This document shows, one piece after another, positions 8,087-15,205 of a stretch of DNA of 25,420 nt. The DNA comes from Bacteroidales bacterium. GTDB lineage: Bacteria; Bacteroidota; Bacteroidia; Bacteroidales; Dysgonomonadaceae. The position numbers and the translations under genes are program-made. Numbering within the stretch: the first letter of the stretch is position 1; each line of letters opens with the position of its first letter. The stretch lies in the NCBI GenBank assembly GCA_012799155.1, contig JAAZLV010000307.1, positions 1 through 25,420 of the forward strand. Direction: 5' to 3'. The notes below the pieces were generated by a model. It made no database searches and was not told the origin of the DNA. It saw only the letters and a list, made by a program, of their open reading frames with translations.

Positions 8087-8125
8087 GATGAAGTCCTGAT
8101 AACGTTTTCTTATCAGGACTTCATC
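8087..8125 (-). terminator. Terminator hairpin of the tRNA-Gly/tRNA-Leu transcript
   Basis: A perfect 16-bp inverted repeat, GATGAAGTCCTGATAA at 8087-8102 and its exact complement at 8110-8125, encloses a 7-base loop. On the minus strand it begins 11 bases after tRNA-Leu and is followed by CTTTATAAAA, a short T-rich tail. The position suits termination of the tRNA transcript. Confidence 0.8.
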
Positions 8126-8136
8126 ATGTTTCAAGG

Positions 8137-8220
8137 TACTCGGAGCGGGACTTGAACCCGCACAACCGTTATGGTCACAAGATTTTAAGTCTTGCGTGTC
8201 TACCATTCCACCATCCGAGC
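8137..8220 (-). tRNA. tRNA-Leu (anticodon UAA)
   Basis: An 84-nt class II tRNA. The acceptor stem GCTCGGA pairs with TCCGAGT, ending in a G-U pair and discriminator A. The anticodon arm is CAAGA-CTTAAAA-TCTTG, giving anticodon TAA for UUA codons. A long variable arm and a T arm GCGGG-TTCAAGT-CCCGC follow. The bases after the discriminator are CCT, so the CCA end is not fully encoded. It lies 5 bases downstream of the CCA of tRNA-Gly on the same transcript. Confidence 0.96.
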
Positions 8221-8225
8221 AGACC

Positions 8226-8301
<76 letters not shown>

Positions 8302-8385
8302 AATAATTTTGACCTTAATAAAAGCAACCCGGCATCACTTCACCGGATACTTTGCCCAAATCAATTTTCATTTTTAAAGCGACTG

Positions 8386-8416
8386 CAAATGTAAACAGGT
8401 TTATCCGGTTTACAAA
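8386..8416 (-). promoter_or_regulatory. Promoter of the tRNA-Gly/tRNA-Leu transcript
   Basis: On the minus strand TTTG and TACATTTG are separated by exactly 19 bases, a full Bacteroidetes -33/-7 match. The start would be near 8379, giving a leader of about 78 bases to be trimmed from tRNA-Gly by processing. Confidence 0.75.
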
Positions 8417-8427
8417 GTATTTCCCCC

Positions 8428-8455
8428 ATATTTTGGCAGTAATCTGCCAAAATAT
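8428..8455 (-). terminator. Hairpin terminator downstream of the antiporter gene
   Basis: A perfect 12-bp inverted repeat (ATATTTTGGCAG at 8428-8439, complement at 8444-8455) with a TAAT loop starts 13 bases after the antiporter stop. No T tract follows on the minus strand, so it may act as an RNA 3'-end stabiliser or a factor-assisted terminator. It lies just upstream of the tRNA promoter. Confidence 0.6.
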
Positions 8456-8468
8456 AATGGGTGAGCAA

Positions 8469-9680
8469 CTATATCTCATCTACTGCAAGCTTCTCCTGTG
8501 CCGACTTCATTGCCAGTTTCTTGGCATATCCAATGAAAAAACCGGTGAGGAGCAGATTGAGACACATCGCCAATACGGAGATGATCAGCAATACACCACT
8601 CATATGATAACCAATAGCAATGAAGAGCACGCCTGCACCCACCTCACCACGTGTGAACATCCCAATGGAGACGGCGAGCCGTTCGTCCAGTTTCCGATCG
8701 CGGTAAAATGCCATTGGGAAGAGTTTTCCCAGGTTGGATATGAGCGTCACCATGAACACATGAAATGCTATTGTGCCCCAGGATAACATTGGAATCTGAG
8801 AGATATGTGATGCCGAATTTTCAGCCACCTCCACAAAGTCGACCCCCAGAAAAAGCGGCATACTCAAACCTACAAGCATCATAAAGAAATAGGAGATTGA
8901 GTTGGTAATCCGCACTTCAGTCTTACCCGGTTCTACTGAATGATCTGCTTTCATGATCATCCCTAGGATAAATGCCGGGAGCAGGATCTCGATGTGAATA
9001 CTGCCACTCTCCCCATAAAAATGTTTTGATATCAGATAGATAGCATGAATCACTATAAATAGGAGTATAGAGAAGAGTAATATCGCCTTCCAGTCCTGGC
9101 GCAATCCAAAACTGTTCATCTTCTTCCATCCCAGCCAGATCAACAGGATAGCGACTACCAGGATTACGAACATCTGCCAACGCATTCCAATCATTAGGAT
9201 CTGCAGTGGAATCATCAAAAGAATCGTATCCAGATCATCAAAGATGGCCAACACCTGAACTTTTTTGTATACCCAAGTGTAACGTAATCCGGCAGCAGCC
9301 AGCATTGTGAAGAGGATGCCGGCAGAGGTGGGTGCCGCATATCTGCTCAACAAAAAAGTCTCTTTCCAAATCTCACCACTCTTCCATATCTGCAACTCCG
9401 TGGGAGCGACGGCAAAGATATAGTAGAGTGCCACCAGTATCCAGGGAAAGGCTGCTGCACCCATCGCCACGAAATAGTCGACGGTATAGCTGCGCCATTG
9501 TTTCTTGTTGATTTCAAACTCACGCCCTACGTTGATCATTATAAAGGCGAGCGAGATATAGAGAAGACTGTCGGTAGCCGTCTTGAAAGCACCGAAGTTA
9601 CTCCCCAGCAGGTGTGGTAAAATTTGTGATAATACGAGGCCTAAAACAAGTAAAAAAGAAAAAATATATACTTTTCTCAT
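8469..9680 (-). CDS. CPA2-type monovalent cation:proton antiporter
   Basis: An inner-membrane exchanger of Na+ or K+ against H+, of the Kef/NapA-like CPA2 group. The 403 residues are almost all hydrophobic, with about twelve helices. Visible features are the N-terminal LAFIMINVGREFEI, the acidic FDDLDTILL in a membrane helix (candidate ion-binding aspartates) and FTRGEVGAGVLFIAIG, resembling the conserved R-G-E segment of this family. No regulatory TrkA-N/RCK domain is attached, unlike Kef proteins. Ion specificity cannot be set from sequence. It has its own promoter and terminator and is a single-gene unit. Confidence 0.85.
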   Translation of the reverse strand: MRKVYIFSFLLVLGLVLSQILPHLLGSNFGAFKTATDSLLYISLAFIMINVGREFEINKKQWRSYTVDYFVAMGAAAFPWILVALYYIFAVAPTELQIWKSGEIWKETFLLSRYAAPTSAGILFTMLAAAGLRYTWVYKKVQVLAIFDDLDTILLMIPLQILMIGMRWQMFVILVVAILLIWLGWKKMNSFGLRQDWKAILLFSILLFIVIHAIYLISKHFYGESGSIHIEILLPAFILGMIMKADHSVEPGKTEVRITNSISYFFMMLVGLSMPLFLGVDFVEVAENSASHISQIPMLSWGTIAFHVFMVTLISNLGKLFPMAFYRDRKLDERLAVSIGMFTRGEVGAGVLFIAIGYHMSGVLLIISVLAMCLNLLLTGFFIGYAKKLAMKSAQEKLAVDEI

Positions 9681-9741
9681 CCAAAAAGTGTTATGGTAAG
9701 TGCATTACAATCCTAAAGAAACCTAATAACGAATCAGGAAA

Positions 9742-9774
9742 CAAAGATACAAAAAGATGACTCTTTTTTTCAAA
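9742..9774 (-). promoter_or_regulatory. Promoter of the antiporter gene
   Basis: On the minus strand TTTG and TATCTTTG are separated by 21 bases. The start would be near 9736, leaving a leader of about 55 bases before the ATG at 9680. Confidence 0.65.
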
Positions 9775-9819
9775 CGCGGTTGTTAAATAATCTTTTTGAC
9801 ACAATAACCAATCTTACGT

Positions 9820-10272
9820 TTAGTTGATGATTTGAAAGGTTCCATCTTTAAGTGGAATTACCCTATAGATCTGTAGTGATTCTGAGGAAGGTCCGGATAC
9901 AGGGCTGCCCAATCCGTAGATCGTAACATATTGTGATTCGCAGTGGGAACAGCCTGCAGTACCGTCCTGTTTTGGGAGCACTGTAACTTGTTTGTTGTCC
10001 TCATGAGGGCAACAGCTGTCATAAGCATATATTGTCCCGTCGGCACCAGTAACTACGAGCAGGCCGGCATATCCCATCCTGTCAGATTCCACACGACGGT
10101 CATCACTCCCGTAAATCCTGTATGATAAAGGATTACGCAATTCGTGATCCATTCCGTTGAGATCGATGGTGAAATTTACGCGTGCATAGGGAATGGTGTT
10201 TCGTATGGCTTCCTCCCCACAGGAGGAAACCATCGCCACAATAAAAATCAGGAGTGATATCTTTTTAAACAT
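9820..10272 (-). CDS. Rieske-like iron-sulfur lipoprotein with altered ligand set
   Basis: A 150-residue envelope lipoprotein. MFKKISLLIFIVAMVSSC is a lipoprotein signal peptide with lipid-modified Cys18. The mature part resembles the Rieske/ferredoxin fold: DGTIYAYDSCCPHE provides Cys88-x-His90, as in the first Rieske box. The second box, normally CxxH, reads Cys108-Ser-His-Cys111 in AGCSHCESQY, so the final His is replaced by Cys, although His110 is adjacent. The downstream GLGSPVSGPSSESLQIY matches the usual G-x-x-x-x-GP...L..Y tail of Rieske domains. It probably binds an iron-sulfur cluster or another metal in the periplasm, but its redox partner is unknown. GTG at 10311 opens the frame; ATG at 10272 gives the signal peptide. 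It follows the aldo/keto reductase by 51 bases with no promoter seen. Confidence 0.75.
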   Translation of the reverse strand: MFKKISLLIFIVAMVSSCGEEAIRNTIPYARVNFTIDLNGMDHELRNPLSYRIYGSDDRRVESDRMGYAGLLVVTGADGTIYAYDSCCPHEDNKQVTVLPKQDGTAGCSHCESQYVTIYGLGSPVSGPSSESLQIYRVIPLKDGTFQIIN

Positions 10273-10323
10273 TGTCTTGAAAAAATGATTCCATCTCCTT
10301 GAGGCACTCACTGCCGGATTCTA

Positions 10324-11289
10324 TCATAATGTAGCCCCGTCGAGGATCTGGTCAATTTGCAACAGCTCCTCCTGGGTAAATGAGATGTTATCAAGTGCAA
10401 CCAGGTTCTCTTCCAGTTGATCCACGTTGCGTGCTCCTACAATAAGGGATGTCACTCCCTCATCGCGCAGAGCCCAGGAAAGTGCCATTTCGGCCATTGA
10501 CTGTCCACGGTTAGAAGCCACCTCATTCAGCTTCGTCACTTTTTCCACAAGCATCGATGAGACCTGTTCCCTTTGCAGGAAGCCGGCAGGATCAGCTGCA
10601 CGTGAATATTCTGGAATGCCGTGCAGATACTTGTCGGTAAGGAGTCCTTGTGCCAAGGGGGAGAAGGCAATGAATCCCGATCCGAACTCACGCGTCAACC
10701 CCAGGATCTCCTGTTCCGGTTGCCGGTTGAACATGCTATACTTATCCTGAAAAATGAGACAGGGCACATCACTATCCATCAGGTAACGCATCGCTAATCG
10801 TGCTTCTTCCGGGGGATATTTAGAGATGCCCACATAGAGAGCCTTCCCGGCACGTACAATGTCTACCAGAGCCTGCATGGTCTCTTCTATCGGGGTGAAA
10901 GGGTCAAATCGATGAGAATAGAAGATATCGAAATAGTCGAGTCCTGTTCTTTTGAGGCTCTGATTGATGCTCGCCATCAGCTGTTTCCTCGAGGACCCGT
11001 CTCCGTAAGGGCCCTCCCACATCAGATGTCCCGCTTTCGAAGAGATAATCATCTCATCGCGATGTGAGGAGAGATTCTCTTTCAGGATGCGGCCAAAATT
11101 GCTCTCCGCCGATCCCGGTGGTGGACCATAATTATTGGCCAGGTCGAAATGGGTAATACCCTGTTCGAATGCATAAATGATCATTTCACGTGCAGTCTCG
11201 TAATTATCTGCAAATCCGAAGTTGTGCCACAATCCCAACGATATGAGCGGAAGTTGCAAGCCACTTTTTCCACAATAAGAATATTTCAT
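10324..11289 (-). CDS. Aldo/keto reductase, YghZ-like (L-glyceraldehyde 3-phosphate reductase type)
   Basis: A cytoplasmic NADPH-dependent oxidoreductase of the aldo/keto reductase superfamily. The 321 residues follow the YghZ group closely: NNYGPPPGSAESNFGRIL, then SSKAGHLMWEGPYGDGSSRK and LDYFDIFYSHRFDP. The catalytic tetrad is Asp49, Tyr54, Lys85 and His126. The C-terminal SLIVGARNVDQLEEN is the cofactor-binding segment. YghZ detoxifies methylglyoxal and reduces L-glyceraldehyde 3-phosphate; a similar role is inferred. It starts 25 bases after the mutL stop, with no promoter in the gap, so it is probably transcribed from the promoter at 13534-13565. Confidence 0.92.
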   Translation of the reverse strand: MKYSYCGKSGLQLPLISLGLWHNFGFADNYETAREMIIYAFEQGITHFDLANNYGPPPGSAESNFGRILKENLSSHRDEMIISSKAGHLMWEGPYGDGSSRKQLMASINQSLKRTGLDYFDIFYSHRFDPFTPIEETMQALVDIVRAGKALYVGISKYPPEEARLAMRYLMDSDVPCLIFQDKYSMFNRQPEQEILGLTREFGSGFIAFSPLAQGLLTDKYLHGIPEYSRAADPAGFLQREQVSSMLVEKVTKLNEVASNRGQSMAEMALSWALRDEGVTSLIVGARNVDQLEENLVALDNISFTQEELLQIDQILDGATL

Positions 11290-11314
11290 AGTATTTCACA
11301 ATTTAGGAAGTTAA

Positions 11315-13171
11315 TCATTGCATTTTTCTTTCTATCTCAACATCACTAAGGACACTGATTACCTTCATGCCGTCAGGTGTATAACTGGGAGAGGGTAAAG
11401 CGAACAACTCACTCACCACCAGCAGCATCTCTTCAGAAGTGAGTACCCGCCCATAGGGGATGGCTGTCATACGAGCCAGTGATAGAGCCAACGCCTCACG
11501 GAGCTCATCCTTCACATCGTTGCCAGTGTGCATGCTACTGTCTATCATCGCTCGTATCAACTGTGAGGGATCGGCATTGCCAATTTCTGAGGGAATGCCT
11601 TGAATCCCGAAGCTGTGGTTACCCAAATGGCTCAATTCAAACCCCAGAGCCTCCAGATCCTCCTGAATGGAAGGCAATGCTGCCGCCTCGGCAGCGGAGA
11701 GTTCAAGCACTTCCGGGAAGAGCACCCTTTGCGAGATACCCTTACGGTTGATGATCTGTGCCAGGTATTTGTTGTACAATATTCGCACATGAGCTCTGTG
11801 CTGATCGATGATCATCAATCCCGATTTAACCGAAGTGAGGATATAGCGCTGTTTGTACTGGTAATGTTCCGGAAAGAGATCCGTTTCGGGGATGTTTCGG
11901 TTCTCTTCAGACTGACCGAACAGGTTGCCCTCTGACCGGTCCAGGTCATCTCCCACCGGTGTCTCATGCTCTGTTGTACCCTCTTTCTCTTTATTAAAAT
12001 CACGATAAAGCTGCTCCCATCCCATGGAGGTTGACTTCGGTTGATAAGAACTGGATCCGTTGTGATGAAATGGATTGTAATTGGGATCCACATTCACCCT
12101 TGGCATGGATGAACTGTGTAAGGGATTAAAGACAGGAATTTCAGGAGCATCCTCACGATCAAAATCGATGCTTGGCATGGCATTAAACTTACCCAGTGAT
12201 TCTCTGATGGTAACCAGTAGTATTTGCCAGAGAGCTTGTTCATTTTCAAACTTCACCTCAGTCTTGGTTGGGTGGATATTCACATCAATTGTCTCAGGAT
12301 TCACCTGAAAATAGATGAAATAACTCGGCTTTTCATTGGCCGCGATCAATGGCTCAAAAGCTTGCATCACTGCCCTATGAAAATAGGGATGACGTATAAA
12401 ACGGTTGTTGACAAAGAAAAACTGACTTGCCTTACCCTTTTTGGCGAACTCGGGACGAGCTACATAGCCAGTGATTTTACCGAGTGTGGTTTCTTCATTG
12501 ATCTCTATCAGCTGCTGGTTGATGTTCTTACCCTCCAACTGCACAATCCGTTGCCTCGAATTGGTCTTCGGAAGATGAAGTGTCTCAATCTCATTCTCAA
12601 CCAGTGTGAACTCAACATCTGGATTGACTAGTACAATCCTTTCTATTTCAGTGAAAATATTGCGGCGTTCTGTTTCGTTCGACTTCAGGAACTTGCGGCG
12701 CGCAGGTACGTTGAAAAAGATATTCTTCACAGCTATGGAAGTGCCGACGGCTGAAGCAAGAAACTCCTGTTTCTCAAGCTTTGAGCCATTGATAAACAGG
12801 CCACTGCCCAATTCATCATCCTCTCTCCGACTCTTCACCTCCACCTGAGAGATTGCAGCGATAGAAGGCAGCGCCTCGCCCCTGAAACCCATCGTGGAAA
12901 GGGCGAAGAGATCGTCTGCACTACGGATCTTCGAGGTGGCATGGCGCTCGAAGGCCATTCGCAAATCAGTAGCAGACATGCCCTTTCCATTGTCAATCAC
13001 CTGTACTAAAGTCCTACCCGCATCCTTGATTACAATACGGATTTTGGTAGCTCCTGCGTCAAGGGCGTTCTCAACGAGTTCCTTCACCACCGATGCAGGG
13101 CGCTGAATCACTTCGCCGGCAGCAATCTGGTTGGCAATGGCATCGGGTAGCAGCTGAATAATGTCAGGCAT
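11315..13171 (-). CDS. mutL: DNA mismatch repair protein MutL
   Basis: The mismatch repair mediator that links MutS recognition to strand incision. The 618-residue protein has a complete GHKL ATPase: KELVENALDAG (residues 30-40, with the catalytic Glu), DNGKGM (60-65), HATSKI and GFRGEALPSIAAIS (95-108). A variable linker of roughly 340-440 precedes the C-terminal dimerisation domain. The endonuclease motif DQHA-x2-E-x4-E of nicking MutL proteins reads DQHRAHVRILYN (456-467): both glutamates are replaced, by Val462 and Asn467. The terminal CPHGRP-type metal site is likewise absent (SPSYTPDG). Longer open frame begins upstream inside the preceding gene; ATG at 13171 (MPDIIQLLP) is the family start. 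It follows the 106-residue gene by 19 bases. Confidence 0.96.
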   Translation of the reverse strand: MPDIIQLLPDAIANQIAAGEVIQRPASVVKELVENALDAGATKIRIVIKDAGRTLVQVIDNGKGMSATDLRMAFERHATSKIRSADDLFALSTMGFRGEALPSIAAISQVEVKSRREDDELGSGLFINGSKLEKQEFLASAVGTSIAVKNIFFNVPARRKFLKSNETERRNIFTEIERIVLVNPDVEFTLVENEIETLHLPKTNSRQRIVQLEGKNINQQLIEINEETTLGKITGYVARPEFAKKGKASQFFFVNNRFIRHPYFHRAVMQAFEPLIAANEKPSYFIYFQVNPETIDVNIHPTKTEVKFENEQALWQILLVTIRESLGKFNAMPSIDFDREDAPEIPVFNPLHSSSMPRVNVDPNYNPFHHNGSSSYQPKSTSMGWEQLYRDFNKEKEGTTEHETPVGDDLDRSEGNLFGQSEENRNIPETDLFPEHYQYKQRYILTSVKSGLMIIDQHRAHVRILYNKYLAQIINRKGISQRVLFPEVLELSAAEAAALPSIQEDLEALGFELSHLGNHSFGIQGIPSEIGNADPSQLIRAMIDSSMHTGNDVKDELREALALSLARMTAIPYGRVLTSEEMLLVVSELFALPSPSYTPDGMKVISVLSDVEIERKMQ

Positions 13172-13190
13172 TGTCAATTCAGTTTTGTTG

Positions 13191-13511
13191 CTAGCGCATG
13201 ATCCAGAAGTAGAAAATGGCAAACAGTAGAGCAACGATCAAAATGAGTACCAGATTATTCGACAGAAAAGAGGCTTTGCCAGCCGACTCCTTCTCCTTAC
13301 GTTTCCTGATGTGGCGTGTCTGAGAGACAAACTCCGACTTGAACGCTTTGGGCTCTTGTTTCGGTTCATCCGGTATTACACCCATCTCTTTTTTGATCTC
13401 AAGGACCCGTTTCTCCAACTTCTTCTTCCGAGCCTCCTCCTCCTCGTTGTAAAGGATGGGAGTGTAACCGAATTTGCGAGGTTTCCTGTTGTTGTAAAAG
13501 AAGAATGCCAT
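13191..13511 (-). CDS. Small tail-anchored membrane protein, unknown function
   Basis: I do not recognise a function. The 106-residue protein has an aromatic start (MAFFFYNNRKPRKFGY), a charged stretch at 22-44 likely to form a short coiled coil (EEEEARKKKLEKRVLEIKKE), a basic linker (RHIRKRKEK) and one C-terminal transmembrane helix at 86-104 ending in IMR. It would sit in the inner membrane with its bulk in the cytoplasm. It has its own promoter and is followed 19 bases later by mutL, so it is the first gene of that unit. Position and composition support it as a real gene; I know of no defined role in mismatch repair. Confidence 0.8.
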   Translation of the reverse strand: MAFFFYNNRKPRKFGYTPILYNEEEEARKKKLEKRVLEIKKEMGVIPDEPKQEPKAFKSEFVSQTRHIRKRKEKESAGKASFLSNNLVLILIVALLFAIFYFWIMR

Positions 13512-13533
13512 AATGTATGCATGTTGTTTGATA

Positions 13534-13565
13534 CAAAGATAGGGGATTGAGAGCGCAATGACAAA
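13534..13565 (-). promoter_or_regulatory. Promoter of the small-protein/mutL operon
   Basis: On the minus strand TTTG and TATCTTTG are separated by 20 bases, a full -33/-7 match. Transcription would start near 13528, only about 17 bases before the ATG of the small membrane protein. It lies just after the stop of the OstA-like gene. Confidence 0.75.
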
Positions 13566-13576
13566 TGCTGATCCCT

Positions 13577-15187
13577 TTAAAGGGTAATATCCTCCCGCTT
13601 GAAACGGCGTGGGCGCTCTTCGGTAGCTTCCGATGCGCGACGTGCATTACTGCGGAAGATATCATCCGGCCCAGTGGGTCGTAGATAATCGAGCCAGGCA
13701 AATCCTTCCAACCTATCTTCTCCCGCACTGAGCTGTGGTAGAGGGGTGGTCACCGCCGTAGTGGTTGACCATAGCTTCAGCCGTTTGATCTGATTGTTCT
13801 CGATGTCCATGGATAGATATGGACTTTCGGTTTTATTGAGCCCGATGATGGTACTGTCTTTTTGTTGAAGATAGTACAATGACTGTGCATTTCCCTCCAC
13901 CAAAAGATGATAGAGTTCCCCATCACGAAATGAGGCGGTCATATCCTTTCCGCTCAACTGATTGTATTGGCCATCCGCATCCCTGGTCTGAATGGCAAAG
14001 GCATAATCGCTGATGACTGCTTTCTCCAGTGTCGAGTCATTGAGCAATAGGTTTATCCGGTCACCCATGATCTGGTTGTTTTCATTCCACAACACCGGAT
14101 TACCGGTGAGGTAGACCATCGAGTCGCGCGAAGAGTAATGCAACGAATCACAGAGACCCTGAATGTCGGAACGGTAAAATCGCACCTGATAATAAGCCTT
14201 GATGTCTCGAAATGTAGAATCGGATTTCATCACCAACGTATCACCATGTATGTACATGCTCTCCTCCTGAGAATAATCGATGGCAAAAGCAGAATCGGTG
14301 GCCAGTCCATACTCAGTCTTCTCGTTGTAGAAACCATAATTGCCCTGGAGGATTGCTTTACGGGCTGTATCTTCGAGATACATATTGCCAAAAACCTCAC
14401 CCTCTCCACTCAGGCGGTTGTAGAGGATGGTATCTCCAATCAACACCTTGGTGCCATCGTTGCTATATACCTCCGAGCGGTCCAGCAACCGGGCATCCTG
14501 GGTAACAGTATGGTACCAGCCATTGCTGGTATGGACATATCCACTGTCAGACACGATGCGCGAGGGACCCAGGATATCAGCATACTTCGACTCGGTATTG
14601 TATTTGAGCGTATCGGCATAGATGGTATAATCTTCATTGACCAACTTCACGCTGTCGCTGAAGAGTGCTATCTTCGTGTCAGGTGCATACTGTCCCCAAA
14701 ATGAGGTAAGTTCATTTTCCTCATCAATCAGCATCCCACCCTCAAAGTAATATCCAAGGTTGCCTGCACGGTCGTAATCGAGACTGTCCGTAAAGAGCGT
14801 CACATTTCTATCTTCCATGCGAATATTGTTGCGAAGGCGCGCCAGGCGGCTGTTGCCCTCATAGTGCAGGTAGTCACCATATACAAAGATGGTATCACCT
14901 TGTTCCATTCGCACGTTGCTGAATGCCTCAAAAGTGTTGGTCTGCTGAAAAAGATAGGCACTGTCGCAAAACATATAAGCCCCTTCGTGAAAGAAGATCA
15001 CATTACCAGTCAGGATTTCCGCTTCAAAGCCGGCACGCTTGCTCCAGAGGTCTGCCTGCCGAAGTTCAACGACCTCAGTTGCACCTACGGGTGGTGTTTG
15101 CGCCAAGGCTGACGCAATCACGATGAAAAGCATACCCATAAAAAGAAGCATGCTTTTCCTGAACCATTGTCTGTTCTCTCTGTTCAT
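13577..15187 (-). CDS. OstA-like outer membrane/LPS transport protein
   Basis: A 536-residue exported protein of the OstA/LptA-related superfamily (OstA_2-like), expected to form a stack of beta strands in the periplasm that could carry lipopolysaccharide between membranes. A signal peptide covers about residues 1-29 (MLLFMGMLFIVIASALAQ). The rest is made of repeated short strand units of the type F-x-DSLDYDR, YADTLKYN, LIGDTILYN, GLCDSLHYSS, each with an acidic-Ser/Thr-Leu-x-Tyr core. The C-terminal tail (from about 510) is charged and low in structure. TTG at 15199 opens the frame; ATG at 15187 is used. It follows the SurA-like gene by 18 bases, linking it to envelope assembly. It could also be an LptD-like N-terminal domain protein without the barrel. 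Confidence 0.82.
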   Translation of the reverse strand: MNRENRQWFRKSMLLFMGMLFIVIASALAQTPPVGATEVVELRQADLWSKRAGFEAEILTGNVIFFHEGAYMFCDSAYLFQQTNTFEAFSNVRMEQGDTIFVYGDYLHYEGNSRLARLRNNIRMEDRNVTLFTDSLDYDRAGNLGYYFEGGMLIDEENELTSFWGQYAPDTKIALFSDSVKLVNEDYTIYADTLKYNTESKYADILGPSRIVSDSGYVHTSNGWYHTVTQDARLLDRSEVYSNDGTKVLIGDTILYNRLSGEGEVFGNMYLEDTARKAILQGNYGFYNEKTEYGLATDSAFAIDYSQEESMYIHGDTLVMKSDSTFRDIKAYYQVRFYRSDIQGLCDSLHYSSRDSMVYLTGNPVLWNENNQIMGDRINLLLNDSTLEKAVISDYAFAIQTRDADGQYNQLSGKDMTASFRDGELYHLLVEGNAQSLYYLQQKDSTIIGLNKTESPYLSMDIENNQIKRLKLWSTTTAVTTPLPQLSAGEDRLEGFAWLDYLRPTGPDDIFRSNARRASEATEERPRRFKREDITL

Positions 15188-15205
15188 TGTCCGGAACAAA
15201 GGCTA

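Noticed and set aside
13573..13584. Palindrome CCCTTTAAAGGG at the end of the OstA-like gene as a terminator or operator
   Set aside because: It has no loop space for a stable RNA hairpin, no T tract, and overlaps coding bases and the stop codon; chance is the simplest reading.
14138..14704. A 188-residue plus-strand open frame opposite the OstA-like gene
   Set aside because: It mirrors a repetitive beta-strand coding gene and shows no recognisable motif, signal peptide or upstream promoter; the minus-strand frame has signal peptide, operon context and family repeats.
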